The notes: a model not told the origin generated them from the sequence alone. DNA of 48,588 nucleotides from Clostridium sp. (GCA_023664385.1 JAMPFU010000022.1:1-48588); one strand, 5' to 3'; positions 7,880 to 17,227 are shown, numbered from the stretch's first letter. Numbers and translations: made by a program.

Positions 7880-8584
7880 ATGTCGGAGTTTATCACTTTT
7901 GAAAAGGTTGGGAAAACATATAAAGTTGGAGAGGTAGAAATTCATGCACTGAAAAATGTTGAATTTACGATAAAGCAGGGAGAAATCTGCGTGATTGTCG
8001 GTGCATCGGGAGCAGGAAAAACAACAATTTTAAATATTCTGGGCGGTATGGATACCGTGTCTGAAGGGTCGGTTTGGCTTGATGGACAGGAAATTTCTGC
8101 ATACAATGAAAGACAGATTACTACATATCGGCGTTATGATATTGGATTTGTTTTTCAATTCTACAATTTGATTCCAAATTTAACAGCACTGGAAAATGTA
8201 GAGTTAGCCGTGCAAATTTGCAGGGAGCATTTAGATCCAATGGAAGTGATTGCGGAGGTAGGTCTTGCAGAACGGAAAGATAATTTCCCGGCACAGCTTT
8301 CAGGCGGCGAACAGCAACGTGTGGCTATTGCACGTGCGTTGGCTAAAAAACCAAAGCTGCTTCTTTGTGATGAACCAACAGGTGCATTGGATTATAATAC
8401 AGGAAAAGCAATTCTGAAATTACTGCAGGATACCTGCCGCAAAATAGGTATGACTGTGTTGATTGTTACCCATAATTCTGCCCTTTGTGACATGGCAGAC
8501 CGCGTCATTCGTGTCAAAAGTGGGACGATAGAATCCATTTTAACGAATCCGTCACCTAAGCCTATAGAGCAGATTGAGTGGTGA
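7880..8584 (+). CDS. ABC transporter ATP-binding protein (LolD/MacB type)
   Basis: 234 aa. Walker [10 protein letters not shown] near 44-52, Q-loop in FVFQFYN, signature LSGGEQQR and Walker [13 protein letters not shown]. It powers the FtsX-like permease that starts 2 nt after its stop. This ATPase group works in mechanotransmission rather than classic transport, and serves antimicrobial-peptide resistance, lipoprotein release or cell-wall functions. The neighbouring two-component genes favour an envelope-stress or peptide-resistance role. RBS TTGGAGGAAC. Confidence 0.93.
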   Translation: MSEFITFEKVGKTYKVGEVEIHALKNVEFTIKQGEICVIVGASGAGKTTILNILGGMDTVSEGSVWLDGQEISAYNERQITTYRRYDIGFVFQFYNLIPNLTALENVELAVQICREHLDPMEVIAEVGLAERKDNFPAQLSGGEQQRVAIARALAKKPKLLLCDEPTGALDYNTGKAILKLLQDTCRKIGMTVLIVTHNSALCDMADRVIRVKSGTIESILTNPSPKPIEQIEW

Positions 8585-8585
8585 T

Positions 8586-11051
8586 ATGATGGGTGCATTT
8601 TTAAAATCTACAGTTCGTGAAATCAAAAACAGTTTAACCCGTTATTTGGCTATTTTTATAATTATAGGGCTGGGTGTAGGATTTTTTGCGGGGCTTCGTG
8701 CCTGTCGCCCTGCACTTACCGAAACGGTGAATCAATATTTTGAAACACAAAATTTTTATGATTTTCGGTGTGTGTCCTCTATTGGATTTTCTAAAGACAG
8801 CGTTGCCGCATTTTCAGATAATGAACATATCCTAAATGTCGAAGGGGCATTATATGAGGATGCTCTCATTTCAATAGATGGAAATGATATGACAGTCAGG
8901 CTTCATTCTGCTGCAAATAGCGTCAATACACCATATCTTGTATCGGGCAGGCTGCCTGAAACGGAAAATGAGTGTGTCGTGGACGCTGATTGCTTTGATG
9001 AAGATATCATAGGTAAAACAATTATCCTATCAGATGAAAATAGTGATGAGACAGCATCTGGTTTTAACAGAGAGTCTTTTTTAGTTGTCGGACGGGTGAC
9101 AACACCATTATACATTAGTGCTGACCGTGGGACGACTTCGGTTGGTGACGGAAAAATTGCGGCATTTATTTTCATAGATGAAGCCTGCTTTACGGCAGAA
9201 TATTATAAGGAGCTTTATGTATCACTCGGTGATAAGGGGGCAGCATATAGCGACGAATACGATAAATGGATTGCGGAAGAAAAGGATTCCGTGACTAAGT
9301 TGGCAAATCAGGAGGCACAGCGAAGATATAAACAGATACTGTCTGAAATTGAGGCGTCTTTTGCAGATTATGGCATGGCACAAAAAGCAGCAGATTCTGT
9401 AGCTGAACCCATTGTTTTTGTAATGACGAGAGAGGATAATGCAGGATATGCTTCTTTTGAGCAGGATTCATGTATTATTGAAAATATTTCGGTTGTATTT
9501 CCAGCGTTCTTCTTTTTGGTTGCAGCATTGGTTTGTGTAACGACAATGACAAGGATGATTGACGAGCAGAGAACACAAATTGGTGTGTTTAAGGCAATGG
9601 GATACGGTAAATGGAAAATATGCTCTAAATATCTTTTTTATGCCGGTTCTGCAGGACTGGCAGGAAGTATCTTTGGGTTTTTTATTGGCACAATTCTGAT
9701 ACCGAAGATTTTTTGGAATGCGTATACTACGGTTTATAATTTTGCAGATGTGTTGCTTTATTCATTTGAGCCAAGTATGTATATCGTTTCACTGTTGATA
9801 TCCCTGTTGTGTACGGCAGGAGTGACAATTTTATGCTGCCGCAATGTTTTACGGGAAGCTCCTGCTTCAATTCTGAGACCTAAAACTCCGAAAAACGGCA
9901 AACGTATCCTGATTGAGCGTTTTAAAATATGGCGAAAGGTCAGCTTTTTACACAAGGTATCCATTCGTAATGTCATTCGGTATAAACAACGGTTTTTCCT
10001 GATGATTCTAGGCATAAGTGGTTGTACTGCGTTGCTTTTGACAGGATTTGGAATAAGGGATTCCATCCAAAATGTAACTGCGTATCAGTATGATGAGATT
10101 ATTCTCTATGATGCTGAAATTGCATTTACGGAAAATCTTACTAAAAAACAGCAGGAGGATTTTCGGGATAAGCATGAAGGGATTGAATCAATGTTGTTTT
10201 TATCGACATGTAATGTGGATATCGTGACGGATGACAGGACAAAAAATGTCAATGTTGCAGCGGTATCGAATGGTGAGCTGACGCAATTTATGAACTTACA
10301 TAATCAAAATAAAGAAATATTCTATCCACAAGATGGTGAGATTATTTTATGTAAGGGTATTGCTGAAAAAATGAATATCAAGAGCGGACAAACTATAATG
10401 TTGTCAGGAGCCGCCGACAGCCAGGTTTCCGTAAAGGTATCAGGGATATTTGATAACTATATCGGTAATTATATATTTGTTTCGGAAAACACAATCATGC
10501 AATTATGTGATGAAGAACCTGCAGGTACAGCATATGTCCGGTTTAATAAGGGTGCTGAAAATATTGTAAAATTGCAGGGAGATGCACTTGTAAGCCATTT
10601 GGTTATGAATCAAGACACGCAGGAAACAATTGATAATTCATTTTCCAGTCTGAATCTGGTTGTTCTGCTCATTATTATTTGTGCTGGAATTTTGGCTTTT
10701 ATTGTATTGTTCAATCTGATAAACATTAATATAGGAGAACGTATCAGGGAAATTGCGACGATAAAGGTGCTGGGTTTTTTTAATCATGAATCGGCTGCTT
10801 ATGTATTTCGTGAAGTAAATATGCTGACTGCAGCAGGGGCGTTATCAGGACTGTTGCTGGGATGGTTTCTTCATGCTTTTGTTATGGAGCAGATTAAGCC
10901 TGATGGAATATGCTTTGACAGTCGGATTATGTGGTACAGCTATCTGCTCAGTATTGTAATCACGTTTGCCTTTGCGTTGCTTGTCCAGATTGTCATGAGA
11001 AGGAAGCTTAAAAAGATTAGCATGACACAGTCGCTCAAATCTGTTGAATAA
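8586..11051 (+). CDS. FtsX-like ABC permease, two-module
   Basis: 821 aa from ATG 8586. TM1 near 15-35 is followed by a large extracytoplasmic domain (about 40-300), three TM helices (about 300-440), then a second copy of the same plan: TM near 485, an external domain of about 190 residues and three TM helices at the C terminus. This is the tandem MacB_PCD/FtsX architecture common in Firmicute transporters. It forms a complex with the ATPase at 7880. The ribosome site is weak, so translation probably depends on coupling to the ATPase gene. An ATG at 8589 is equally possible. Confidence 0.9.
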   Translation: MMGAFLKSTVREIKNSLTRYLAIFIIIGLGVGFFAGLRACRPALTETVNQYFETQNFYDFRCVSSIGFSKDSVAAFSDNEHILNVEGALYEDALISIDGNDMTVRLHSAANSVNTPYLVSGRLPETENECVVDADCFDEDIIGKTIILSDENSDETASGFNRESFLVVGRVTTPLYISADRGTTSVGDGKIAAFIFIDEACFTAEYYKELYVSLGDKGAAYSDEYDKWIAEEKDSVTKLANQEAQRRYKQILSEIEASFADYGMAQKAADSVAEPIVFVMTREDNAGYASFEQDSCIIENISVVFPAFFFLVAALVCVTTMTRMIDEQRTQIGVFKAMGYGKWKICSKYLFYAGSAGLAGSIFGFFIGTILIPKIFWNAYTTVYNFADVLLYSFEPSMYIVSLLISLLCTAGVTILCCRNVLREAPASILRPKTPKNGKRILIERFKIWRKVSFLHKVSIRNVIRYKQRFFLMILGISGCTALLLTGFGIRDSIQNVTAYQYDEIILYDAEIAFTENLTKKQQEDFRDKHEGIESMLFLSTCNVDIVTDDRTKNVNVAAVSNGELTQFMNLHNQNKEIFYPQDGEIILCKGIAEKMNIKSGQTIMLSGAADSQVSVKVSGIFDNYIGNYIFVSENTIMQLCDEEPAGTAYVRFNKGAENIVKLQGDALVSHLVMNQDTQETIDNSFSSLNLVVLLIIICAGILAFIVLFNLININIGERIREIATIKVLGFFNHESAAYVFREVNMLTAAGALSGLLLGWFLHAFVMEQIKPDGICFDSRIMWYSYLLSIVITFAFALLVQIVMRRKLKKISMTQSLKSVE

Positions 11052-11184
11052 TTATGCAGGTGTTTTGTCGTATGTAAGACAAAATTGTGGTATGATTGGT
11101 GGAACAAAAAATATTGGAATCAGGGGTGGTTCCGGATGAAAAAGTCATTTATATAAGGAATGACATGATAAAGGAGATGAGATA

Positions 11185-11859
11185 ATGGCGACGATATTGG
11201 TTGTGGAGGATGACCGTAATATGCGGTTACTGACAGCTGCAAGACTGGGAGATTTATATACGGTAGTCACAGCCTGTGACGGAGTAGAAGCAGTGGAAAT
11301 CATCCATAAAGGCGGAGTAGATATGATTGTCGCTGATATTATGATGCCCCGCATGGACGGATATGCACTTTTAAAAACGATTCGGGATGAGGGATATACA
11401 ACTCCTTTTTTATTGCTGACAGCAAAGGAATCATTGGATGATAAACAGCATGGATTTTCTCTTGGTACGGATGACTATATGACAAAGCCATTTAGCACGG
11501 ATGAGCTTTTATGGAGGGTGGCGGCTCTTATGCGCCGTTCAAATATTGCACAAAGTAAAAAGATTGAAATAGGCAGTGTAACTGTGGATTCTGAAAAGTA
11601 TGCAGTTTACACAAATGATGAATATATAGAATTCCCGAAAAAGGAATTTGACTTGTTATTTAAGCTGCTTTCTTATCCTGACCAAATTTTCTCCAAGGAG
11701 CAGCTGCTTGACAGTATTTGGGGATTTAATGTAGAAAGTGGAGAAGAAACGGTTAAAACCCATATTAGCAGGATTAGAAATAAATTAAAAAATATAAAAG
11801 AGCTTACTATCATCACAATCAAAGGGCTTGGCTACAAAGCAGATATACGGAGGGAGTGA
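11185..11859 (+). CDS. OmpR/PhoB-family response regulator
   Basis: 224 aa. Receiver domain with acidic pocket EDD at 8-10, phosphoacceptor D51 and K101, then a winged-helix output domain ending in GLGYKAD. It pairs with the kinase overlapping its stop codon. The position just after the ABC operon suggests that it controls that exporter. It is clearly related to the regulator at 14037, sharing the KLLSYP region, so the two modules look like diverged duplicates. RBS AAAGGAGATGAG. Confidence 0.92.
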   Translation: MATILVVEDDRNMRLLTAARLGDLYTVVTACDGVEAVEIIHKGGVDMIVADIMMPRMDGYALLKTIRDEGYTTPFLLLTAKESLDDKQHGFSLGTDDYMTKPFSTDELLWRVAALMRRSNIAQSKKIEIGSVTVDSEKYAVYTNDEYIEFPKKEFDLLFKLLSYPDQIFSKEQLLDSIWGFNVESGEETVKTHISRIRNKLKNIKELTIITIKGLGYKADIRRE

Positions 11860-11864
11860 TTTGC

Positions 11865-12911
11865 TTGAACAGGCAGAAAATATCTAATATTACCAGAAAG
11901 CTTTTACCGCAAATGCTTATCCAGACCTTTGTAATTCTCATTACTGCCGTTGGTTCGTTTATGTTTATGACGTGGTTTGTGACAGGAGTATTTCATGTTA
12001 CGGATGCCTATACTGCTGTTGGCTATGAAACCCTAGGAACGCTTGTGATTTTTATTTTAATTATTGTTCCAATGAATACAATTATGTATCGGTGCAGGAT
12101 TCGGGAGATTACAACGCTATCGGAGGGAATCAGCAGTGTTGCAGACGGAAATTATAATACCAGGATTGATAGCAAAAAGGGCGGACAGATGACACCAATT
12201 TATGAGGATTTTAATAAAATGTGTGCAGAGCTGTCCAGTGTCCAAATTTTGAGGAATGATTTTATAAACAGCTATTCCCATGAGTTTAAAACACCAATTG
12301 CTTCCATTAATGGTTTTGCTTCGCTGTTGCTTGAAAAAAAATTGCCTGATGAACAGCGACGTGAATATTTGCAAATTATTGTGGAGGAATCAGAAAGACT
12401 TTCAAAATTGGCAGATAATACAATTATTCTTTCTAAGCTGTCCTCACAGCAAATTGTGACGGATACGGAAACATACGATTTAAGTGAACAGCTCCGGCAA
12501 TGTGCCATCATTTTATCGAAGGCATGGCTGGGTAAAAAAATTGAATTCAGTGGTGAATTTCCGGTTGCCATGTATATAGGAAACAAGGAGCTGATGCAGC
12601 ATCTTTGGTTGAACATACTTGGCAATGCCATAAAATATACACCTGTGGGAGGAGAAATAACAGTTCAGGTAATTCCTCAGGATGAACATGTCAAAGTACA
12701 AATTAGTGATACGGGTGAGGGAATGAGTGTAGAAACGCAAGCACATTTGTTTGATCCGTATTATCAGGGTGATGCATCACATTCAAGACAAGGGCTTGGA
12801 CTTGGGCTGTCTATTGCCAAGAGGATTGTTGACTTGTGTGACGGAGCTATCATAGTACAGAGTGAACTGGGCACAGGAAGTATATTTACAATTACGTTGC
12901 CATTAAAATGA
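11865..12911 (+). CDS. Sensor histidine kinase
   Basis: 348 aa from TTG 11865, chosen because GGAGGGAG lies 8 nt before it; the in-frame GTG at 11856 touches the ribosome site. There are two TM helices (about 20-45 and 58-78), a HAMP-like segment, the H-box SHEFKTP, then the catalytic domain with N (LGNAIKYTP), G1 DTGEGM and G2 GLGLGLSIAKR boxes. The very short extracytoplasmic loop resembles intramembrane-sensing kinases, which usually take their signal from a partner transporter. The ABC permease is a good candidate. Confidence 0.9.
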   Translation: MNRQKISNITRKLLPQMLIQTFVILITAVGSFMFMTWFVTGVFHVTDAYTAVGYETLGTLVIFILIIVPMNTIMYRCRIREITTLSEGISSVADGNYNTRIDSKKGGQMTPIYEDFNKMCAELSSVQILRNDFINSYSHEFKTPIASINGFASLLLEKKLPDEQRREYLQIIVEESERLSKLADNTIILSKLSSQQIVTDTETYDLSEQLRQCAIILSKAWLGKKIEFSGEFPVAMYIGNKELMQHLWLNILGNAIKYTPVGGEITVQVIPQDEHVKVQISDTGEGMSVETQAHLFDPYYQGDASHSRQGLGLGLSIAKRIVDLCDGAIIVQSELGTGSIFTITLPLK

Positions 12912-12921
12912 AACATATAAA

Positions 12922-12960
12922 AAGAAACCCCGAAAAGTATTTGCTTTTCGGGGTTTCTTG
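12922..12960. terminator. Strong terminator, probably bidirectional
   Basis: AAGAAACCCCGAAAAG (12922-12937) pairs perfectly over 16 bp with CTTTTCGGGGTTTCTT (12944-12959) around a 6-nt loop. It closes the ABC/two-component operon 10 nt after the kinase stop. Confidence 0.85.
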
Positions 12961-13059
12961 TATAAAATTCAGTATATGAAGCAATCTTTAAATATTTATA
13001 ATATGGGTTTTCCTTATTATTCTGCGATGGATTCCCGCCCTTTTGCAAATCTCCATAGT

Positions 13060-13076
13060 TTAACATTTCTTTAACA
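13060..13076. promoter_or_regulatory. TTAACA-N5-TTAACA direct repeat
   Basis: Two exact TTAACA hexamers at 13060 and 13071, 11 bp apart, upstream of the gene at 13211. A near-identical pair lies upstream of the response regulator at 14037. The spacing and sequence match the tandem half-sites used by PhoB/OmpR-type regulators. Confidence 0.55.
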
Positions 13077-13210
13077 AAACCTGAAACATTTAAAAACATT
13101 AGAGGGATAAAATGCAACCATAATAAAAAGCATTTCGGAAGTGATGTTCTGGCAGCGTGTTAAAAATGCGAAAGAATGGACGGACGTTCCGACAGAAAGG
13201 GGTAATGAAA

Positions 13211-13573
13211 ATGGATAACAAGGATCAGGAATTTATTGTACAAAAAATCCGCACACAGTATATGGAAAAGGAAAGCTCACAACTTGATGAACTGAAAAAG
13301 CTGGACGGTAAGGTGAAAAAGCCTGCCAATGTGTTTGCTTATATATTCGGCATCTTTGCTGCCATTATTATGGGCAGCGGCATGAGCCTGGTGATGACAG
13401 ATATTGGAGCGACTATTGGAATTGACAGCCCAATGGCACCAGGTATTGTTATCGGTGTTGTTGGTATGTTGATGGCAATTGTCAACTATCCGATTTATAA
13501 GAATATGCTTGCTTCCCGCCGCAGAAAATATGCAGACGAAATTATTGCACTCAGCGATAAAATTATGAAGTAA
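13211..13573 (+). CDS. Small two-TM membrane protein (paralogue of 16687)
   Basis: 120 aa. An acidic/basic N-terminal helix carries LDELKKLDGKVKKP. TM1 near 41-62 contains GSGMSLVM, TM2 spans about 75-96, and a short charged C-terminal tail ends SDKIMK. The start at ATG 13211 sits 8 nt after AAAGGGG; the ATG at 13205 is too close. It aligns along its length with the protein at 16687 (shared GMS motif, Y-P-x-Y after TM2, S-D-x-x-x-K end). No function is known. Each copy follows a two-component pair, so it may belong to the same stress response. Confidence 0.8.
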   Translation: MDNKDQEFIVQKIRTQYMEKESSQLDELKKLDGKVKKPANVFAYIFGIFAAIIMGSGMSLVMTDIGATIGIDSPMAPGIVIGVVGMLMAIVNYPIYKNMLASRRRKYADEIIALSDKIMK

Positions 13574-13593
13574 ATAAAGGAGGACATAATAAA

Positions 13594-13852
13594 ATGAGTA
13601 AGACAGGTGAATTTTTTTAAGAATGCGTTTGCTGACATGAAGGAAAGTGCAAAGGCACAGCATGAGGTAGATAAGGCAAATTTTGCTGCGGTCAAGGCTG
13701 AGTCTAAGGCAAAGTGGGAGGAAGCGAAGGCAATGGGAAGCCCTAAGCTACATAAGGCGAAGAAACAGGAAGAAAGGGAAAAACAGATTGAGGAAGCAAA
13801 TACCCGAATTGCTGCCGCCAAGGAACGAATTACTGCCGCCCAAAACCGATAA
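13594..13852 (+). pseudogene. Small charged coiled-coil protein, frameshifted at a T7 run
   Basis: A strong ribosome site (AAAGGAGGAC) precedes ATG 13594, but this frame reads MSKTGEFF and stops at TAA 13618-13620, directly at seven T (13612-13618). Dropping one T gives an uninterrupted protein of about 86 aa that continues KNAFADMKESAKAQ to 13852, rich in Ala, Lys and Glu and predicted helical. A GTG at 13607 opens the downstream frame but lacks its own ribosome site. The break may be a real inactivation, slippage that restores the frame in some transcripts, or an indel error. It lies 20 nt after the gene at 13211 and is probably co-transcribed with it. Confidence 0.75.
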
Positions 13853-13871
13853 TACGCTGCAAAAGAAAAAG

Positions 13872-13894
13872 CGGGACGTAAAATCCCGTTTTTT
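13872..13894 (+). terminator. Intrinsic terminator
   Basis: CGGGA and TCCCG form a 5-bp GC-rich stem with a 7-nt loop, followed by TTTTTT. It ends the 13211-13852 unit. Confidence 0.75.
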
Positions 13895-13981
13895 GAATTA
13901 GGAAAGATGCAGAGTTTTATTTTTAATATAGTAATACACTGACAAAATCTTCTTATAGGTATGATGTAGTATACGGAAACG

Positions 13982-14013
13982 CTAACAAAACTTTAACAAT
14001 TGTATGGTACAAT
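13982..14013 (+). promoter_or_regulatory. Promoter with 11-bp-phased repeats before the second two-component system
   Basis: CTAACA (13982) and TTAACA (13993) are 11 bp apart and overlap the expected -35 region of a promoter whose -10 is TACAAT (14008-14013). Operators at -35 are typical of activation by PhoB/OmpR-type regulators. Autoregulation by the regulator at 14037 is the simplest reading. Confidence 0.5.
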
Positions 14014-14036
14014 AAACTCAGATGGGAGGCGAAGTG

Positions 14037-14711
14037 ATGTTCAAAATTTTAGTTGTCGAGGATGACAGGGAGCTGAACCGGACGGTTTGTACATATTTGG
14101 GACAAAACGGATACGAGACGGTCGGCTGTCTTTCTGCAAATGAGGCATTTGATGAAATGTACGGCGGTACGGTTTTTGATATGATTATTTCGGATATTAT
14201 GATGCCTGATGTGGATGGCTTTGAATTTGCAAAATCGGTTCGGGAGCTTGATGATGAAATTCCCATTTTGTTTATGACGGCACGTGATGATTTTGCGGCA
14301 AAGCAAAGAGGCTTTCGGGCAGGGATTGATGATTATTTGGTTAAGCCCATTGATTTGGACGAGCTTTTGCTTCGGATAGGGGCACTTTTGCGTCGGGCAA
14401 AAATTGCGGCAAGCAAGGAAATTAAAATCGGTAAGCTTGTACTTGATTTGGAGGAACATTCTGCTTATTTAGATGAGGAGGAAATTCCACTTACCGTGCG
14501 TGAATTTAATCTTTTGTATAAGCTGCTTTCCTATCCGAAAAAAACATTTACCCGCTCCCAGCTTATGGATGAGTTTTGGGACAGTGATACGGCTTCGGGT
14601 CCGAGAACGGTAGATGTGTATATTACAAAGCTTCGTGACAAATTTTCAGGCTGCTCTGATTTTGAAATTGTAACGGTCCATGGGCTTGGTTATAAGGCGG
14701 TAATCAAATGA
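14037..14711 (+). CDS. OmpR/PhoB-family response regulator
   Basis: 224 aa from ATG 14037, 7 nt after GGGAGGC; the in-frame start at 14022 lies upstream of the ribosome site and is rejected. The receiver has EDD at 8-10, D53 and the K of VKP, followed by a winged-helix domain ending GLGYKAVIK. The stop overlaps the kinase start by 4 nt (ATGA), showing translational coupling. It is a paralogue of the regulator at 11185. Confidence 0.92.
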   Translation: MFKILVVEDDRELNRTVCTYLGQNGYETVGCLSANEAFDEMYGGTVFDMIISDIMMPDVDGFEFAKSVRELDDEIPILFMTARDDFAAKQRGFRAGIDDYLVKPIDLDELLLRIGALLRRAKIAASKEIKIGKLVLDLEEHSAYLDEEEIPLTVREFNLLYKLLSYPKKTFTRSQLMDEFWDSDTASGPRTVDVYITKLRDKFSGCSDFEIVTVHGLGYKAVIK

Positions 14712-15808
14712 AAAAGAAAAATCATAAAATACTGTTACATTCCATAGGAAGCTTTCTCGTGTTTTTTCTGTTGACGGCATTTAGTGTCACCTGCTGTATG
14801 CTGCTTTTTTTGAGTGTATTATCATCAAAGATGGGCTTGGAGCTGACGAGAGAAAATATTACTGTTGCGGCTAAGCTTACATTTGGAAATGTATTATTGC
14901 TGACCGTAGTATTTGCATTGATAGATGGAATAAGAAGAAGGCTTACAGTGGAAAGACCTGTGAAAAAAATTGTGCAGGCAGCAGAACAAATCATGCAGGG
15001 GGATTTTACCGTGCGGATTGAGGCAAATGGCGGGCTGCGAAAGGATGATGCATTTAATCGGATTATTGTCTGCTTTAATAAAATGGCGGCGGAGCTTTCG
15101 GGCATTGAGACGCTGCGTGCAGATTTTGTGGCAAATGTATCACACGAGATAAAGACGCCCCTTGCAGTCATTCAAAATTATGCCATGCTGCTTTCCCAAA
15201 GGGAATTGCAGGAGGAAAAGAAACATGAATACACAAAGGCAATCATGGATGCAACACGCCGTCTTTCTGAGTTAATTTCAAATATCTTAAAATTAAATAA
15301 GCTGGAAAACCAGCAGATATTTCCACAGCTTGAGGTGTATGATTTGGGGGAGCAGCTTTGTGAGTGCCTTTTGGATTTTGAAAATTTGTGGGAGGAAAAG
15401 GAGCTGGAGCTTAAGACGGATATTGCGGATAGCATTTTGGTAAAGGCAGATAAGGAAATGGTGAAGCTTGTATGGAACAACCTGATTTCCAATGCCATTA
15501 AATTTACCGAACAGGGAGGCTTGCTGGCTCTTTCCCTGCATGTTGAAAATGAGGTGGCTGTTGTGACGGTAAGAGATACAGGGTGTGGTATTTCCAAGGA
15601 AACAGGCTCCCATATATTTGATAAATTTTATCAGGGAGATACCTCGCATGCCTCACAGGGCAATGGCTTGGGGCTTGCTCTCGTGAAGCGGATTGTTGAT
15701 ATTATGGGGTGTGAAATTTCCGTTTCAAGCGAGGTGGGGAAGGGAAGCACCTTTACGGTAAAAATGCGGAGGATTACAAATGGAAAAACTGAAGAAAATT
15801 CTGCATAA
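14708..15808 (+). CDS. Sensor histidine kinase (short-loop type)
   Basis: 366 aa. Two TM helices (about 12-36 and 57-76) flank a loop of only some 20 residues. A HAMP segment follows (PVKKIVQAAEQIMQGDF), then the H-box SHEIKTPL, N-box WNNLISNAIKFT, DTGCGI and GNGLGLALVKR. As in BceS/LiaS-like kinases, the short loop argues against direct ligand binding and for sensing within the membrane or through a partner. It lies in an operon with the regulator at 14037 and the membrane proteins at 15780 and 16687. Confidence 0.92.
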   Translation: MKKKNHKILLHSIGSFLVFFLLTAFSVTCCMLLFLSVLSSKMGLELTRENITVAAKLTFGNVLLLTVVFALIDGIRRRLTVERPVKKIVQAAEQIMQGDFTVRIEANGGLRKDDAFNRIIVCFNKMAAELSGIETLRADFVANVSHEIKTPLAVIQNYAMLLSQRELQEEKKHEYTKAIMDATRRLSELISNILKLNKLENQQIFPQLEVYDLGEQLCECLLDFENLWEEKELELKTDIADSILVKADKEMVKLVWNNLISNAIKFTEQGGLLALSLHVENEVAVVTVRDTGCGISKETGSHIFDKFYQGDTSHASQGNGLGLALVKRIVDIMGCEISVSSEVGKGSTFTVKMRRITNGKTEENSA

Positions 15809-16652
15809 GCTGTTGTTTCCGCACAAAATAGTCACAATTCTATTTGTGCCGTCTGCGACAGCACTTTTAGTTTATGCATTCGCCGGTAAAAATGTACTGC
15901 CTGTGATAGCGTATTTGTCCTATTTCTTATCAGCCTATGCACTGACAATTGCATGTTGTGCAGTTATACCTGCGGCTAAACGTAAAGTAAGTGAAATCAA
16001 GCAGGGCAATCAATATATAAGCAGGTATTTGGGGGATGCATCGCTTCGTGTAAAAATTTCTTTGTATGGCTCCCTTGCTATAAATGCATTTTATGCCATT
16101 ATGCAGCTTGGACTTGGGATTTACAACCATTCCGTATGGTTTTACGCATTGTCGGGATATTATTTCCTGCTGGGCTGTATGCGTTTTTTTCTGCTTAGGG
16201 GAACGAAGCAGGATAAGCTTGGAGAAAACTGTCAGCGTGAGCTTCGGCATTACCGTTTTTGCGGCATCATGCTACTTGTAATGAATATTGCCCTGTCGGT
16301 TATCGTGTTTTATATTGTACGGCAAAACAGAGGATTTTCTTACCACTATATTATGACAATTGCCATGGCGGCATATACATTTTCAACCCTTGCGTCTGCA
16401 ATTGTAAATGTCGTCCGCTACAAAAAATATAACAGTCCAGTCATGTCTGCTGCAAAGGCAATCAACCTTGTGGCAGCAGTTGTATCCATGCTGTCCCTTG
16501 AGACTGCAATGATTACGGCGTTTGGGGACGGAGACGGAGGCAGCTTCCGCAGAACTATGACCTCCTGCACGGGCTTTGTTGTGTGTGCAGTGATACTTTA
16601 TATGGCTGTTTACATGATAGTTTACGCTACAAAGCAATTGCGTAAATTATAG
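15780..16652 (+). CDS. Polytopic membrane protein of unknown function
   Basis: 290 aa, overlapping the kinase 3' end by 29 nt in another frame. Hydrophobicity suggests seven or eight TM helices (first at about 18-34, last at about 262-284) with short connecting loops and a basic C terminus. I do not recognise a family. Translational coupling to the kinase suggests that it takes part in the same response, possibly as sensor partner or target. Confidence 0.8.
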   Translation: MEKLKKILHKLLFPHKIVTILFVPSATALLVYAFAGKNVLPVIAYLSYFLSAYALTIACCAVIPAAKRKVSEIKQGNQYISRYLGDASLRVKISLYGSLAINAFYAIMQLGLGIYNHSVWFYALSGYYFLLGCMRFFLLRGTKQDKLGENCQRELRHYRFCGIMLLVMNIALSVIVFYIVRQNRGFSYHYIMTIAMAAYTFSTLASAIVNVVRYKKYNSPVMSAAKAINLVAAVVSMLSLETAMITAFGDGDGGSFRRTMTSCTGFVVCAVILYMAVYMIVYATKQLRKL

Positions 16653-16686
16653 GATTTAAGTTGAAAAGTAAAAGGAGAACGTTAAT

Positions 16687-17058
16687 ATGGAGGATGAAAA
16701 TAAATATAATTATACCTACTCAGCAAAGGAGCAGGCAGAGGTAAAGCAAATCAGGGATAAATACTGTCCAAAGCAGGATGATAAATTGGAGCAGCTTCGC
16801 CGTTTGGACGCAGGTGTTACGAGGAAAGGCATGATTGCAGCATTGACGATGGGTATAATCGGGTGTCTGATTTTGGGAACAGGCATGTCCTGTATTATGG
16901 TGTGGGGAGAAAAGCTGTTTGTACTTGGCATTATTGTCGGTATCGTGGGCATTGCAGGGGTGGCGGCAGCCTATCCCCTGTACAGCCATATTACAAAAAA
17001 GGAAAAAGAAAGAATTGCACCTGAGATAATCAGAATCAGTGATGAATTACTGAAATAA
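16687..17058 (+). CDS. Small two-TM membrane protein (paralogue of 13211)
   Basis: 123 aa. A charged N-terminal region (about 1-45), TM1 near 49-70 with GTGMSCIM, TM2 near 77-97, and the ending RISDELLK. It is homologous to the protein at 13211, including the LRRLDAGV segment before TM1. RBS AAAGGAGAACG. It is the last gene of the second two-component operon. Function unknown. Confidence 0.8.
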   Translation: MEDENKYNYTYSAKEQAEVKQIRDKYCPKQDDKLEQLRRLDAGVTRKGMIAALTMGIIGCLILGTGMSCIMVWGEKLFVLGIIVGIVGIAGVAAAYPLYSHITKKEKERIAPEIIRISDELLK

Positions 17059-17184
17059 ATTGCATAAATATCAAAGGAAATTTTGACATTAAAAAATAAA
17101 ATTAGTTTGTAAATTCATGGTAGTAAATGTCAATGGTAAATTTTGATATTTGCACAAAAATGGAAAATCATGGTAAAATTCATA
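17059..17184. other. AT-rich intergenic stretch
   Basis: AT-rich, with TTGACATT (17084-17091) repeated in inverted form as AATGTCAA and two direct copies of AAATTTTGA. No gene is seen. The repeats could be an operator or simple low-complexity drift. Confidence 0.3.
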
Positions 17185-17213
17185 TTGAAAAAAATTAGCC
17201 GAAGGTTTATAAT
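17185..17213 (+). promoter_or_regulatory. Promoter of the MATE gene
   Basis: TTGAAA (17185-17190), a 17-bp spacer and TATAAT (17208-17213). Predicted start near 17220, leaving a leader of about 160 nt. Confidence 0.65.
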
Positions 17214-17227
17214 ACAATGCGAAAAAG

